NCBI GenBank assembly: GCA_001657385.1
Contig: LYSZ01000004.1
Coordinates: 186,001 to 250,000 of the forward strand
Direction of reading: 5' to 3'
From: Parvularcula sp. BBD 1991-13
GTDB taxonomy: Bacteria > Pseudomonadota > Alphaproteobacteria > Caulobacterales > Parvularculaceae
Length of the DNA stretch: 64,000 nucleotides
Part shown: positions 1 through 8,852 of the stretch, piece after piece
How the letters are laid out: each line of letters begins with the position of its first letter
How positions within the stretch are numbered: position 1 is the first letter of the stretch
Program-made: the position numbers and the translations under genes
The notes under the pieces: generated by a model
Database searches by the model: none
What the model was told of the DNA's origin: nothing
What the model saw: the letters and a program-made list of their open reading frames with translations, nothing else

Positions 1-1693
1 CGAACTTGACGACCTCGTTGCGGAAATCCTTCGGGTTGGCGATGCCCGCCGGCTTTTCGATTTTCGACAGTTCCGCGTCGAGGGTCGCGCGGTCAAGGAG
101 CTGGCCGGTGTCCGGGTCCTTGAAGTCCTGATCCTCGATCCAGGCGTCGGCGTAGGCGATGTAGCGGTCGAAGAGGTTCTGTCCGTACTCGCCATAGCTT
201 TCCAGATAGGCTTTCTGGATCTCCTTGCCGATAAAGTCCGCATAGCGCTGGGACAGCTCCGACTTGATGAAGTCGAGATATTTCTTCTCGACCTCGTCCG
301 GATACTGTTCGCGCTTGATGGCGTTTTCCAGCACATACATCATGTGCACCGGATCGGCGGCGACTTCGTCGGTGTCGAAGTTGAAGGTTTCCGAAAGCAC
401 CTTGTAGGCGAAGCGGGTGGAGATGCCGTCCATGCCCTCGTCGATGCCGGCGGCGTCGCGATATTCCTGATGGGACTTCGCTTTCGGGTCGGTGTCCTTC
501 AGCTTGTCCCCGTCATAGACCCGCAGTTTGGAAAAGAGGTTCGAATTTTCGTGCTCGCGCAGGCGCGTCAGCACCGAGAACCGCGCCAGCAGCCCAAGGG
601 TTTCCGGCGCGCACGCCGCCTCGGAGAGTTCGGAATGGGCCAGCAGCTTCTCGTAGATCTGGCGCTCCTCCGTGACTCTCAGGCAATAGGGCACCTTGAT
701 TACGTTGATCCGGTCAAGGAAGGCTTCGTTGTTCTTGTTGTTGCGGAATTGCTGCCATTCGCTTTCGTTGGAGTGGGCGAGGATGACGCCCTGGAACGGG
801 ATCGGCCCCAGCGCCTCAGTGCCGACATAGTTGCCTTCCTGCGTGGCGGTGAGGAGCGGGTGGAGCACCTTGATCGGCGCCTTGAACATCTCGACGAATT
901 CAAGCAGCCCCTGGTTGGCGCGGCAAAGGCCTCCGGAATAGGAATAGGCGTCGGTGTCGTCCTGGCTGAAATGTTCCAGCTTGCGGATGTCCACCTTGCC
1001 GACAAGGGCGGAAATGTCCTGGTTGTTCTCGTCGCCCGGCTCGGTTTTCGAGACGGCGATCTGGCGCAGCTTGGACGGGAACATGCGCACCACTTCGAAT
1101 TTTGAAATGTCGCCGTTGAATTCGTCCAGGCGCTTGACGGCCCATGGGCTCATCAGGCCGGTAAGGCGGCGTTTCTCGATATTGTATTTATCGAGAAGAA
1201 GATCTTTCAGCTGCGGCGACTGGAACAGGCCGAGCGGGCTCTCGAACACCGGCGATATCTCGTCGCCGGCCTTCAGCACGTAGATGGGGTGTTCCTCCAT
1301 CAGGTCTTTCAGGCGTTCGGCGAGCGACGACTTCCCGCCGCCGACCGGGCCGAGCAGGTAGATGATCTGGCGTTTTTCCTCCAGCCCCTGGGCCGCGTGA
1401 CGGAAGAAGGAAACGATCCGCTCGATCGTGTCCTCCATGCCGAAGAAGCCGTCAAACGCCTTGTACCGACGAATGGTGCGGTTGAAGAAAATGCGCGCGA
1501 GGCGCGGGTCCTTCGACGTGTCGATCATTTCCGGCTCGCCGATCGCGGCGATCATGCGCTCGGCGGGGGAGGCGTAAAGCATGGCGTCGTCGCGCGCGGC
1601 GAGCAGATAATCGCGCAGGCTCATCGCCTCCTGCTTTACGCGGGTGTAGTTTTCCGAGAATACGTCAAACACGTCGAGATTTTGCTCAGTCAT
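1..1693 (-). CDS. prkA: PrkA family serine protein kinase (3' end cut by window edge)
   Basis: Homologue of PrkA, a cytoplasmic AAA-type serine kinase of stress and stationary-phase adaptation, usually followed by yeaH and spoVR, which would lie off the left edge. About 564 codons are visible from an ATG at 1693; the family is about 640-650 residues, so roughly 80 C-terminal residues are missing. The N-terminus reads MTEQNLDVFDVFSENYT. The Walker A motif GPVGGGKS lies near residues 117-124 (about 1325-1345), followed by conserved stretches such as LMSPWAVKRLDEFNGD, KVLHPLLTATQEGNY and ILAHSNESEW. The family assignment is firm. The start is the only ATG near the conserved N-terminus but its ribosome site is weak. 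The leader contains a strong hairpin-T-run (1772-1804). Confidence 0.95.
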   Translation of the reverse strand, partial: MTEQNLDVFDVFSENYTRVKQEAMSLRDYLLAARDDAMLYASPAERMIAAIGEPEMIDTSKDPRLARIFFNRTIRRYKAFDGFFGMEDTIERIVSFFRHAAQGLEEKRQIIYLLGPVGGGKSSLAERLKDLMEEHPIYVLKAGDEISPVFESPLGLFQSPQLKDLLLDKYNIEKRRLTGLMSPWAVKRLDEFNGDISKFEVVRMFPSKLRQIAVSKTEPGDENNQDISALVGKVDIRKLEHFSQDDTDAYSYSGGLCRANQGLLEFVEMFKAPIKVLHPLLTATQEGNYVGTEALGPIPFQGVILAHSNESEWQQFRNNKNNEAFLDRINVIKVPYCLRVTEERQIYEKLLAHSELSEAACAPETLGLLARFSVLTRLREHENSNLFSKLRVYDGDKLKDTDPKAKSHQEYRDAAGIDEGMDGISTRFAYKVLSETFNFDTDEVAADPVHMMYVLENAIKREQYPDEVEKKYLDFIKSELSQRYADFIGKEIQKAYLESYGEYGQNLFDRYIAYADAWIEDQDFKDPDTGQLLDRATLDAELSKIEKPAGIANPKDFRNEVVKF

Positions 1694-1771
1694 TGTCCGT
1701 CACGCTCACTTGGTTATGTCCTGCGGCCGCTTCGCCTGGCGCAAAGGGGCCGATGCGCCGCCGCCGGAGAC

Positions 1772-1804
1772 AAAAAAAGCGCCGGTCCGAATCGACCCGG
1801 CGCT
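1772..1804 (-). terminator. Intrinsic terminator in the prkA leader
   Basis: On the minus strand an 8-bp GC stem (AGCGCCGG / CCGGCGCT, 11-nt loop) is followed directly by seven T. It reads toward prkA and ends 78 bp before the prkA start. No recognised gene lies just upstream on that strand, so it either ends a short untranslated RNA or attenuates prkA. Confidence 0.75.
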
Positions 1805-1930
1805 CGCCGCCCTTGCTGGTTGCCCCTTACGAATACGCTCTGTGGTCATTCGGACGATTTTGTCGGCGGTCTTGCCGCTTGCGCTGGCGCCGCCGTCGCG
1901 AGAACCCGGATCGTGAAACGCCGGCCCATG

Positions 1931-1961
1931 TCCCGATAACTGCATATATTTCATATCGGGA
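1931..1961. other. Perfect 8-bp inverted repeat upstream of the prkA leader terminator
   Basis: TCCCGATA (1931-1938) and TATCGGGA (1954-1961) form an 8-bp stem around an AT-rich 15-nt loop. It lies about 130 bp upstream of the minus-strand terminator. It could be an operator, the 5' hairpin of a short RNA, or part of the prkA promoter. Nothing in the sequence decides among these. Confidence 0.45.
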
Positions 1962-2299
1962 TCAGCGCAGGATGAAACAAGACCGGCGCATTCGCGCCCG
2001 GATCGCTTCTGCGTGAAGAGGGTTCTATCGCTCGTCGCTATGCCCATCGTTGTGCCTGTTCGCTGCGCCTGTTCGCTGCGCCCTTCGCCATGCTCGTGCC
2101 CGCACCCCGGATTATCGCCCGCCTTCGCCCATCTTGGCCTGTCGCTTGGCTTGGCCTGTCGCTTGCCTCGGCTTGTCGCCTGTACGTCTCCGTCTTGTTC
2201 TTTTTCGCCCTGCTTCTTTCACTTCCTCGCCACGTCGCGCCGTTTCTCCCGGTCTCGTTGAAAACCAGTTCCGCCCCACACGGCCTTTGCGTCCGCCGC

Positions 2300-2331
2300 A
2301 ACGCCTAACGCCTTTAACGCCTAACGCCTTT
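2300..2331. repeat. Perfect 16-bp tandem duplication
   Basis: AACGCCTAACGCCTTT occurs twice without a gap (2300-2315 and 2316-2331). Each unit itself contains AACGCCT twice. It is intergenic. It is one of several short duplications at gene edges in this window. Confidence 0.85.
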
Positions 2332-2849
2332 ATTGTCCGGTCCCAATGCCCTCATTGTCCGGCATCGCGCGAGATGACGTCACGGAACCGATGCGGCCAA
2401 ACTCCCGCCGCCAGCGGCCTGAAAGCGGCGCCCGCTTTCTCTGCATCGCCGCCCCCTCGGTAATGATAGTTAACATGGGGGACCCTAATAATTCGTTTCG
2501 ACGCAAGAGCGGCTGAGCAAGAGCCGGCCGGTGTTGTTACAAGGAAACAATACAACATAAAGCTGTTGCTGCGAACGGCGAATTCATCCGACCCCGCCCC
2601 AATTCCCGCCACAATTAACGTAACGCTCTGACGCAGCAATGCAAAACGCGCTGTAAAAAAATGCGCGACGCAGCGTCGCAAAAGCGCGCTTGGAGCTTTC
2701 TGCCAGCGCTTTGGAATTGTTGATGATTCTTTTGCAGTAATAGCGCGCGTTAGCGCTATGCCGGGGTGAGTGCCAGGATGTGTTGCAAGACCTCGGCGCG
2801 CCCGCATGCGAGGCGCGACGCACGCGGCCGTCCGTCGCCGCGTTCGTCC

Positions 2850-4451
2850 TTACGTCCGGGCGAGCGCGTCGTCGATCAGTTTCGCCGTTTGCCGCGCGCC
2901 GAAAATGCGCGTGAAGGCGCCCATGCGCGGCCCCTCGCTCTGGCCGAACACGACCTCGTAAAGCCCTTTGAACCAGTCGCGGATGTTTTCGTAGTCCTGC
3001 GCCTTGCCGGCGTCGAAAACCGCGGTCTGGTAATCGTCCTCGCTCTTGCCCTCGCCGAGTTCCTTCAGCCGCGCGGACAGCGTCTCCAGCGCGTTGCGCT
3101 CACGCGCGTCGGGCGCGCGATATTGTTTCTTCGGTTTGATAAAATCGTCGAAGTACCGACCGGCATAAGCGAGCATCGCGTCGGCGGCGGCGAGCGAGGC
3201 GTCGCTGGCGTCGGGGCGGTACGCCTTGATGAAACCGCGTAGAACGTCCGGATCCGCCGCGCCCGATGCATTGACGAGGTTGAGCAGCAGCGCGAAGCTT
3301 ACCGGCGGCGCGTCGGCCGGCGGCTTGCCCTCGTGCACGTGCCATACCGGATTGTCGAGCGCCTTTTCCCCCTCCTGGTCGCGGTACTTTTCCACGAAGG
3401 TCCAGTACTCGTCCACAGCCTTGGGGATAACGTCGAAGTAAAGCTTCTTGGCTTTTTTCGGCGCCTGGAACACGTAAAGAGCGAGGCTCTCCGGCGAGGC
3501 GTAGGTCAGCCATTCCTCGATGGAAATGCCGTTGCCTTTTGACTTCGAAATCTTCTTGCCGTGCTCGTCGAGGAAAAGCTGGTAGTTGAAGCCTTCCGGC
3601 GGTTCGCCGCCGAGCGCTCGGACGATCCGTGACGAGAGCTTTGTCGATTCCGTCAGGTCCTCGCCGGCCATCTCGTAATCCACGCCGAGGGCGAACCAGC
3701 GCCCGGCCCAGTCCGCTTTCCATTGCAGCTTCACCGCGCCGCCCGTCACGGACGTTTTCACCTTGTCGCCGTTCTCGTCTTCATAGACGACGGTTCCCGC
3801 CTTCGCGTCGCGCTCCAGCATCGGCACGTAGAGGACGCGGCCCGTGGTCGGCGAAATCGGCAGGAACGGGGAATATGTCGCCTTGCGCTCGTCGCCGATG
3901 GTCGGCAGGATGATGTCCATCACATCGTCGTACTTTTCCAGCATGCGGACCAGCATGGCGTCGAACTTGCCCGAGGCGTATTCCTCCGTTGACGAACGGA
4001 ACTCGTAGTCGAATCCGAACTGGTCGAGAAACGCGCGCAGCCGCGCATTGTTGTGATGGGCGAAGCTTTCATGGTCGCCGAACGGGTCCGGAACCTTCGT
4101 CAGCGGCATCTGCAGGTGGCGTTCCAGGAGATCCTTGTTGGGGACGTTGTCCGGAACCTTTCTCAGCCCGTCCATGTCGTCGGAGAAGGAGATCAGCTTG
4201 GTTTCCTCGCCCGTCAGCAGCTCATAGGCGCGGCGGACCATGGTGGTCCGCGCCACCTCCTGAAAGGTGCCGATATGCGGCAGGCCGGACGGGCCGTAGC
4301 CGGTCTCGAACAGGACCGGTCCGCCGCCGTCCTTGCCCGCCTTGCGAAGGCGCTCCATGCGCTTGATGAGCCGGCGCGCTTCCTGGAAAGGCCAGGATTT
4401 TGCGTTGTCGGCCGCTTCGGGGCTGAAGGTTTTCAGTTGGACGTCGCCCAT
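2850..4451 (-). CDS. lysK: Lysyl-tRNA synthetase, class I
   Basis: Charges tRNA-Lys with lysine in the cytoplasm. The 533-residue protein has the class I signatures: PSGLPHIGT near residues 54-62 (HIGH motif) and KISKSKG near residue 300 (KMSKS motif). It is therefore the archaeal-type class I LysRS found in most alphaproteobacteria, unrelated to class II LysS. Length is normal. Start ATG at 4451 is followed by MGDVQLKTFSPEA. It is transcribed alone, divergent from the TerB-like gene at 4676; a GC-rich imperfect inverted repeat lies between them near 4497-4530. Confidence 0.97.
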   Translation of the reverse strand: MGDVQLKTFSPEAADNAKSWPFQEARRLIKRMERLRKAGKDGGGPVLFETGYGPSGLPHIGTFQEVARTTMVRRAYELLTGEETKLISFSDDMDGLRKVPDNVPNKDLLERHLQMPLTKVPDPFGDHESFAHHNNARLRAFLDQFGFDYEFRSSTEEYASGKFDAMLVRMLEKYDDVMDIILPTIGDERKATYSPFLPISPTTGRVLYVPMLERDAKAGTVVYEDENGDKVKTSVTGGAVKLQWKADWAGRWFALGVDYEMAGEDLTESTKLSSRIVRALGGEPPEGFNYQLFLDEHGKKISKSKGNGISIEEWLTYASPESLALYVFQAPKKAKKLYFDVIPKAVDEYWTFVEKYRDQEGEKALDNPVWHVHEGKPPADAPPVSFALLLNLVNASGAADPDVLRGFIKAYRPDASDASLAAADAMLAYAGRYFDDFIKPKKQYRAPDARERNALETLSARLKELGEGKSEDDYQTAVFDAGKAQDYENIRDWFKGLYEVVFGQSEGPRMGAFTRIFGARQTAKLIDDALART

Positions 4452-4675
4452 GTTCGTTCATCCGTTGCATCGAGGGACCGCCGGTTTAGGGCTTTGGGCG
4501 CCCCCGGGCAACTCCCGGGCGCCCGGCGCCGGCCTTTCGGTGCGCCCGTCCGACGTTTCGCCGCGCCCGCGCGCGCGACCGGTTGCGGGCGGCGCCGCGC
4601 GCGGCTAGCTTCCGCCCGTCCCGGCATGCGCCCCCGCCCCGAAACGCGACGGGGGCAACCCAAAGGAGTAGCTTC

Positions 4676-5113
4676 ATGGCTGAAGGCGTCGCCCAGCTCA
4701 CCCCGCAGGAAGCGGTCATCTATCTCATGGTCATGGCGTCGGCCTCGGACGGGGCCATCCGCGACGAGGAATTGCGGGCCATCGGCCGGGTCGTGCGCTC
4801 CTTTCCGCTCTTCTCCGAGGCTGACGAGCAGGGCCTCGTTGCGACCTCCGAAGCGTGCGGCAAGCTGATGTCCTCGGAAGGCGGCCTGCACAAGGTGCTC
4901 GAAGCGGCGGCGGCGGCCCTGCCGGATTTCCTCGCGGAAACCGCCTACGCCGCGGTGGTCGACGTGGTCACCGCCGACGAGACGTTGGAGATGACCGAGA
5001 TCCGCGTCATGGAGCTGATCCGCAACGCCCTTTCCATCCCCGACGACGGCGCCCAGGCGATCGAACACGCGGCCCGCGCCCGGCACATGACCATGGACGG
5101 ACCGGGCGCATAA
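4676..5113 (+). CDS. TerB-like (tellurite-resistance family) small acidic protein
   Basis: A 145-residue, all-helical acidic cytoplasmic protein of the TerB/DjlA-type fold. Visible features are the DGAIRDEELRAIG helix (residues about 24-36), typical of the metal-binding DGxxxxEE face of TerB, and a second acidic helix TADETLEMTEIR near residue 105. Its cellular role is unknown; isolated alphaproteobacterial TerB proteins are seldom tied to tellurite. The ATG at 4676 is chosen because AAGGAG lies at 4662-4667; a longer frame starting at 4583 has no ribosome site and a low-complexity N-terminus. Confidence 0.8.
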   Translation: MAEGVAQLTPQEAVIYLMVMASASDGAIRDEELRAIGRVVRSFPLFSEADEQGLVATSEACGKLMSSEGGLHKVLEAAAAALPDFLAETAYAAVVDVVTADETLEMTEIRVMELIRNALSIPDDGAQAIEHAARARHMTMDGPGA

Positions 5114-5198
5114 CAGACGCGGACCTGCGCCCGCGCATGCCTGATGGCCAGATGACTGATCCCGTGACCGATCCCGTGACCGTTTCCAGAACCATTCC

Positions 5199-5579
5199 AT
5201 GACCGACGTTCGGCCAGCGCCGCCGGATTGCGTCTACCGCCTCGCCACGCTTTCCGAATGGCGCGCGGCGCGGGAAACCGGCCTTGTTCCCCTGCGCGAG
5301 ATCGACGCGCGCGACGGGTACGTTCATCTGTCCACGGCGGCGCAACTCGTCGAGACGGCCAATCTTCACTTCGCCGATGCGGCCGACCTGCTGGCGCTGG
5401 AGATCCCGCTCGAGGCTGTCGCCGCCGACGTGAAATTCGAACTCGCGCCGAAACGCGGGGAGGCGTTCCCCCATCTCTACGCCCGCCTGCGCCGCGACCA
5501 TGTGCGCCGGGTGCTGACGATGAACCGGGCGCCGAACGGGTTCGCTGTCGGTGACGCCCTTGCGGGGGAAAGCCCGTGA
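5199..5579 (+). CDS. DUF952 family protein
   Basis: A 126-residue cytoplasmic protein of the DUF952 family, biochemical function unknown. The family pattern is clear: [13 protein letters not shown] at the N-terminus, [16 protein letters not shown] in the middle and FPHLYARL near residue 93. Its stop overlaps the pyrD start (GTGA at 5576-5579), implying translational coupling. The DUF952-pyrD pair recurs in alphaproteobacteria. Just upstream, GATCCCGTGACC is tandemly duplicated near 5158-5182. Confidence 0.88.
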   Translation: MTDVRPAPPDCVYRLATLSEWRAARETGLVPLREIDARDGYVHLSTAAQLVETANLHFADAADLLALEIPLEAVAADVKFELAPKRGEAFPHLYARLRRDHVRRVLTMNRAPNGFAVGDALAGESP

Positions 5580-6634
5580 GAACGCCGTTTTTCCTGGCCG
5601 ATCTCGGCGCGAAGGCCATGGCCGCCCTGGGGCCGGAAGAGGCGCACCGCCTCACCGTCCGCCTACTGAAAAAAGGATGGGGGCCGCGGACGGACCTCGC
5701 GACGCCGCGCCTCGCGGTCGAGTTCGCCGGGCTTTCCTTTCCGAACTGTCTCGGCCTTGCCGCCGGATTCGACAAGAACGCGGAGGCGCCGGACGCGATG
5801 CTCGATCTCGGTTTCGGTTTCGTCGAGGTCGGCGCCGTCACGCCGCGCCCGCAGCCCGGCAACGAACGCCCGCGGGTGTTCCGCCTGCGCGCCGACGCCG
5901 GCGTCATTAATCGCTACGGGTTCAACAATGACGGGCTCGACGCCGTCGCCGCGCGGCTTGCCGCCAGGCAAAGGCGCGGCGTCGTCGGCGTTAATCTCGG
6001 CGCCAACAAGGACAGCGAGGACCGCATCGGGGATTACGCGGCCGGGGTGAAGGCTTTGGCGGGGCTGGTTGATTTCTATACGGTCAATATCTCCTCGCCC
6101 AACACGGCGGGGCTGCGCGCGCTGCAGGGAAAGACCGCCCTTGTCGAGCTGATGACGCGGGTGCTCGCCGCCCGCGACGCGACCCCGCAGCGCGCGCCGG
6201 TGTTCCTGAAAATCGCGCCCGACCTCGCCGATGCGGACAAGGCGGACATCGCCGCCGTCGCCGCGGAGCTGTCGCTGGACGCTTTGATCGTTTCCAACAC
6301 CACCGTGGAGCGGCCCTCCTCCCTGCGCAGCGCCGGCGCGCGGGAAAAGGGCGGGCTTTCCGGGCGGCCGCTGTTCGCGCCGTCGACAAAACTGCTCGGC
6401 GAGTTCCATCGCGCGCTCGGCGACGCGACGCCCCTCATCGGCGTCGGCGGCGTGTTTTCCGCGCGGGACGCTTATGAAAAGATTCTTTCCGGCGCGCGGC
6501 TCGTTCAGCTTTACACCGCGCTCGTCTATGAGGGGCCGGGGCTTGCGCGGCGCATCCTTGAGGACCTGCCGGGCTTTCTTGATGCGGACGGTTTCCGGAC
6601 CGTCTCCGAGGCGGTGGGCGCGGCGATCCGCTAA
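5576..6634 (+). CDS. pyrD: Dihydroorotate dehydrogenase (quinone), class 2
   Basis: Membrane-associated FMN enzyme that oxidises dihydroorotate to orotate with quinone as acceptor, the fourth step of UMP synthesis. The 352-residue length and N-terminal amphipathic extension indicate class 2. Visible signatures are [10 protein letters not shown] near residue 60, [10 protein letters not shown] near residue 105, NISSPNT (catalytic serine region) near residue 172, and LIGVGGV in the FMN phosphate loop. The start is GTG at 5576, overlapping the DUF952 stop. Its stop codon overlaps that of the convergent MATE gene (6631-6634). Confidence 0.97.
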   Translation: MRTPFFLADLGAKAMAALGPEEAHRLTVRLLKKGWGPRTDLATPRLAVEFAGLSFPNCLGLAAGFDKNAEAPDAMLDLGFGFVEVGAVTPRPQPGNERPRVFRLRADAGVINRYGFNNDGLDAVAARLAARQRRGVVGVNLGANKDSEDRIGDYAAGVKALAGLVDFYTVNISSPNTAGLRALQGKTALVELMTRVLAARDATPQRAPVFLKIAPDLADADKADIAAVAAELSLDALIVSNTTVERPSSLRSAGAREKGGLSGRPLFAPSTKLLGEFHRALGDATPLIGVGGVFSARDAYEKILSGARLVQLYTALVYEGPGLARRILEDLPGFLDADGFRTVSEAVGAAIR

Positions 6635-7998
6635 GCCGTGAACGCGCTCTTGATGCGCGGGAGAAAAAAGCCGAGCGTGCCGGCGCGCAGGAGGAAATAG
6701 AGCGAAAACGCCGCCCACAATCCGTGATTGCCGAACGCATCCGCAAGCAGCAGCGAGGCGGGCAGGAAGACGACGGCGGACAGGATCATGGAATCGCGCA
6801 TTTCCCGCGCCCGCGTTGCGCCGATGAAAATCCCGTCGAGCTGGAACCCGACGACGACGATCAGCGGACTGACCGCCACCCAGGGCAGGTAGGCGCCCGC
6901 GGTTTCCGCGATGCCGGGGTCGGCGATAAGAAGGCCGATCAGGGCGTCGCCCGCGAGCCCGTAAAGCGCGACGAAGAACATCGACGCGGCCAGGGCGAGG
7001 ATGAAGCTGCGCCGCACGGCGAGCAGATAGCGCCGCCGTCCGGTCGCCCGGTCGCGCGCGCCCAGCGCCTGCCCCACCAGGGTTTCCGCCGCGATGGCCG
7101 TCCCGTCGAGGGCGAGCCCGGTAAACAGGAAAAGCTGCAACAGCGTCTGATTGGCGGCCAGCGTTTCGTCGCCGAAAGCGCCGCCGCGCTGGACGAACCA
7201 GGAAAAGCAGAAGGCGAGAATGAGGGTGCGGACGAAAATGTCGCGGTTGACCGACACCGTCCGGCGGATCGCCTGCGGTTCCAGGAGCGCCTCGCGCCGC
7301 CAGTGGGCCGCGATCCCGCCGGAGCGGTGCAGGAGCCTGCCGACAAAGCCGAGCGCGACCATGAATCCCGCGATCTCCGCGATCAGGGAGCCGGCGGCGA
7401 CGCCCGCGGCGCCCCAGCCGAGGCCAAGGACGAACCACACATTCAGCCCGATATTGAGCCCGGTCACGATCAGGCTCGTCGCCATCAGGTAGTCCGTGCG
7501 CTCGCGCGCCGTCAGCCAGCCGAAGGCGGCGTAGGAGGCGAGGGCGAACGGCGCGCCCCAGATGCGGATATGGAAATACGCAAGTCCCGAGGTCAGCGTG
7601 GCGTCGCTGACATCCGAGCCCGCCGCCAGCAGGTGAAAGGCAAGCGCGCCGATGGGCGCCTGGAGAACGATCAGCGCCAGGCCGACGCCGCCGCCGATGG
7701 CCGCCCCCCGCGCCAGCGCCGCGCGCGCTTCGACCTCGTCGCCGGCGCCGAACGCCTGCGCGGCGAGGCCGGCGACGCCCATGCGGATAAAGCCGAATGT
7801 CCAGTAGGCGAGGGAGAAAATCACCGAGCCGAGGCCGACGGCGGCGATGTCCAGCGGCCTGTCCGACTGGCCAAGCGCCCAGACGTCGACCGCGCCGAGC
7901 AAGGGCGTCACCGACGCCGCGACGGAGGCGGGCCAGGCGAGCCGCAGAATGCGGCGATAGGTGACGGCGCCGGGGCCGGCGTCGCGGATTTCCGACAT
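6631..7998 (-). CDS. MATE family efflux transporter (DinF-like)
   Basis: Inner-membrane multidrug/toxin exporter of the MATE family, normally driven by H+ or Na+. The 455-residue protein shows about 12 hydrophobic segments in two halves and typical MATE stretches such as [19 protein letters not shown] in the first helix and [17 protein letters not shown] mid-protein. The ATG at 7998 (MSEIRDAG) is preferred; the frame extends to a TTG at 8061 but the extra 21 residues are low-complexity. Substrate cannot be inferred. It converges on pyrD with overlapping stop codons. Confidence 0.92.
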   Translation of the reverse strand: MSEIRDAGPGAVTYRRILRLAWPASVAASVTPLLGAVDVWALGQSDRPLDIAAVGLGSVIFSLAYWTFGFIRMGVAGLAAQAFGAGDEVEARAALARGAAIGGGVGLALIVLQAPIGALAFHLLAAGSDVSDATLTSGLAYFHIRIWGAPFALASYAAFGWLTARERTDYLMATSLIVTGLNIGLNVWFVLGLGWGAAGVAAGSLIAEIAGFMVALGFVGRLLHRSGGIAAHWRREALLEPQAIRRTVSVNRDIFVRTLILAFCFSWFVQRGGAFGDETLAANQTLLQLFLFTGLALDGTAIAAETLVGQALGARDRATGRRRYLLAVRRSFILALAASMFFVALYGLAGDALIGLLIADPGIAETAGAYLPWVAVSPLIVVVGFQLDGIFIGATRAREMRDSMILSAVVFLPASLLLADAFGNHGLWAAFSLYFLLRAGTLGFFLPRIKSAFTA

Positions 7999-8117
7999 GG
8001 AGGACACGGGCGCTCCAGAACAAGGACCTTGCCGCAAGGGTCTGGGCCCGCGCGGCGTCAATGTCCAGAGGCGCGCGCCGGCGCGTCAGTTCCGGCGCCG
8101 TTCGCATGAACGGCGTT

Positions 8118-8306
8118 TCAGGGAGGCGGTTCGCCCGCCGCGCCATCGTCAGCGCTGCGCCGCTTGCGCGACCTGTCGGATCGGCAGCGCTCGGAGCAAT
8201 ACCGCACCTCGTCCCACATGCGCGCCCATTTCTTTCGCCAGGCGAAGGGACGGTTGCATGCCGGACAGATTTTTGTCGGCAGGTCGGCCTTGGCGACGCG
8301 CTTCAT
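8118..8306 (-). CDS. DUF2256 family zinc-ribbon protein
   Basis: A 62-residue basic protein with the DUF2256 signature: KICPACNRPFAWRKKW followed by VRYCSERCR. The two cysteine pairs (CPAC and CSERC) suggest a small zinc ribbon. Function is unknown; the family is often found near photolyase/cryptochrome genes. Its ATG overlaps the stop of the upstream DUF393 gene by 4 bp (8303-8306), so the two are probably translationally coupled. Confidence 0.9.
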   Translation of the reverse strand: MKRVAKADLPTKICPACNRPFAWRKKWARMWDEVRYCSERCRSDRSRKRRSADDGAAGEPPP

Positions 8307-8710
8307 GATTTCTCCGCCGCCAGTCGCTGAAGCCCGGGGCGAAAACGCAAAAAACCGTCATAAGCTTTGTTCAGCAGCCAGCGGATCGGTTGAACGCGCG
8401 CAACAGCGCCGACAATGCGGAAGGCTGGCAGCGCCGACCATAGCCGGGCGAAGGCGTCGCCGCCGGAATGGAGCGTTCCATCCGCGTCCATGACGTGAAA
8501 CCTCGCCATCGCGTCGCAGCGCGAAAGGCTCGGGACGGCGCGAAGAACGCCCGCCGGCGTCGCCGCGTCCTCGGCGCTGACATCCACCCAGTCGATGTCG
8601 TCCGCGCCCCGGCGGCGGCGGTAAAACCCGATTTCCTGAATGCAGAGCGGACAGGAGCCGTCGAAGAAGACGGTTAACGATGCACTGTTTTGCGGCGTGG
8701 TATTATTCAT
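8303..8710 (-). CDS. DUF393 / DCC family thiol-disulfide oxidoreductase-like protein
   Basis: A 135-residue protein of the DCC (DUF393) family, a predicted thioredoxin-like redox protein. The signature DGSCPLC occurs near residues 18-24, with the CxxC pair in the thioredoxin active-site position, followed by GFYRRRRGADDIDWVDVSA. The C-terminal motif GGDAFARLW and the hydrophobic tail are typical. The ATG at 8710 is used because the frame upstream offers only TTG. It is the first gene of a two-gene unit with DUF2256. Substrate unknown. Confidence 0.88.
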   Translation of the reverse strand: MNNTTPQNSASLTVFFDGSCPLCIQEIGFYRRRRGADDIDWVDVSAEDAATPAGVLRAVPSLSRCDAMARFHVMDADGTLHSGGDAFARLWSALPAFRIVGAVARVQPIRWLLNKAYDGFLRFRPGLQRLAAEKS

Positions 8711-8852
8711 AACCAAAAATACGCGCGGACGCCGTGCGCGGACCGGCGCCGCAGGATGCGGACGCGGGGCGTTTCGCCGCAGCTCCCAGCGCGCCCGGCC
8801 CTGATCCTCCTCGCGGCGGCAGGCGTAATGGGATCAACACAGGAGAGTGCGT

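Larger units (their letters stand above)
1805..2849. other. Gene-free region between prkA and lysK
   Basis: About 1 kb with no open frame that looks coding: the long frames are low-complexity or arginine/proline-rich and match no family I know. It holds several short duplications: CTGTTCGCTGCGCC twice near 2045-2075, variants of CTTGGCCTGTCGCTTG near 2139-2185, a perfect 16-bp tandem (2300-2331), and ATTGTCCGG twice near 2332-2362. From about 2470 to 2780 base composition drops toward AT and contains GCGACGCAGCGTCGC near 2666-2680. Confidence 0.6.

Noticed and set aside
1778-1804. Possible T-arm of a tRNA (GGTCGATTCGGACC-like sequence)
   Set aside because: No acceptor stem, D-arm or anticodon arm around it; the T-run after the stem marks it as a terminator.
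2013-2463. Overlapping plus-strand frames in the prkA-lysK gap
   Set aside because: Cysteine/proline/arginine-rich translations of repetitive DNA, with no ribosome sites or recognisable motifs.
5663-8146. An 827-codon minus-strand frame across pyrD and the MATE gene
   Set aside because: Arginine-rich low-complexity translation in the wrong frame of the MATE gene; no domain is visible.
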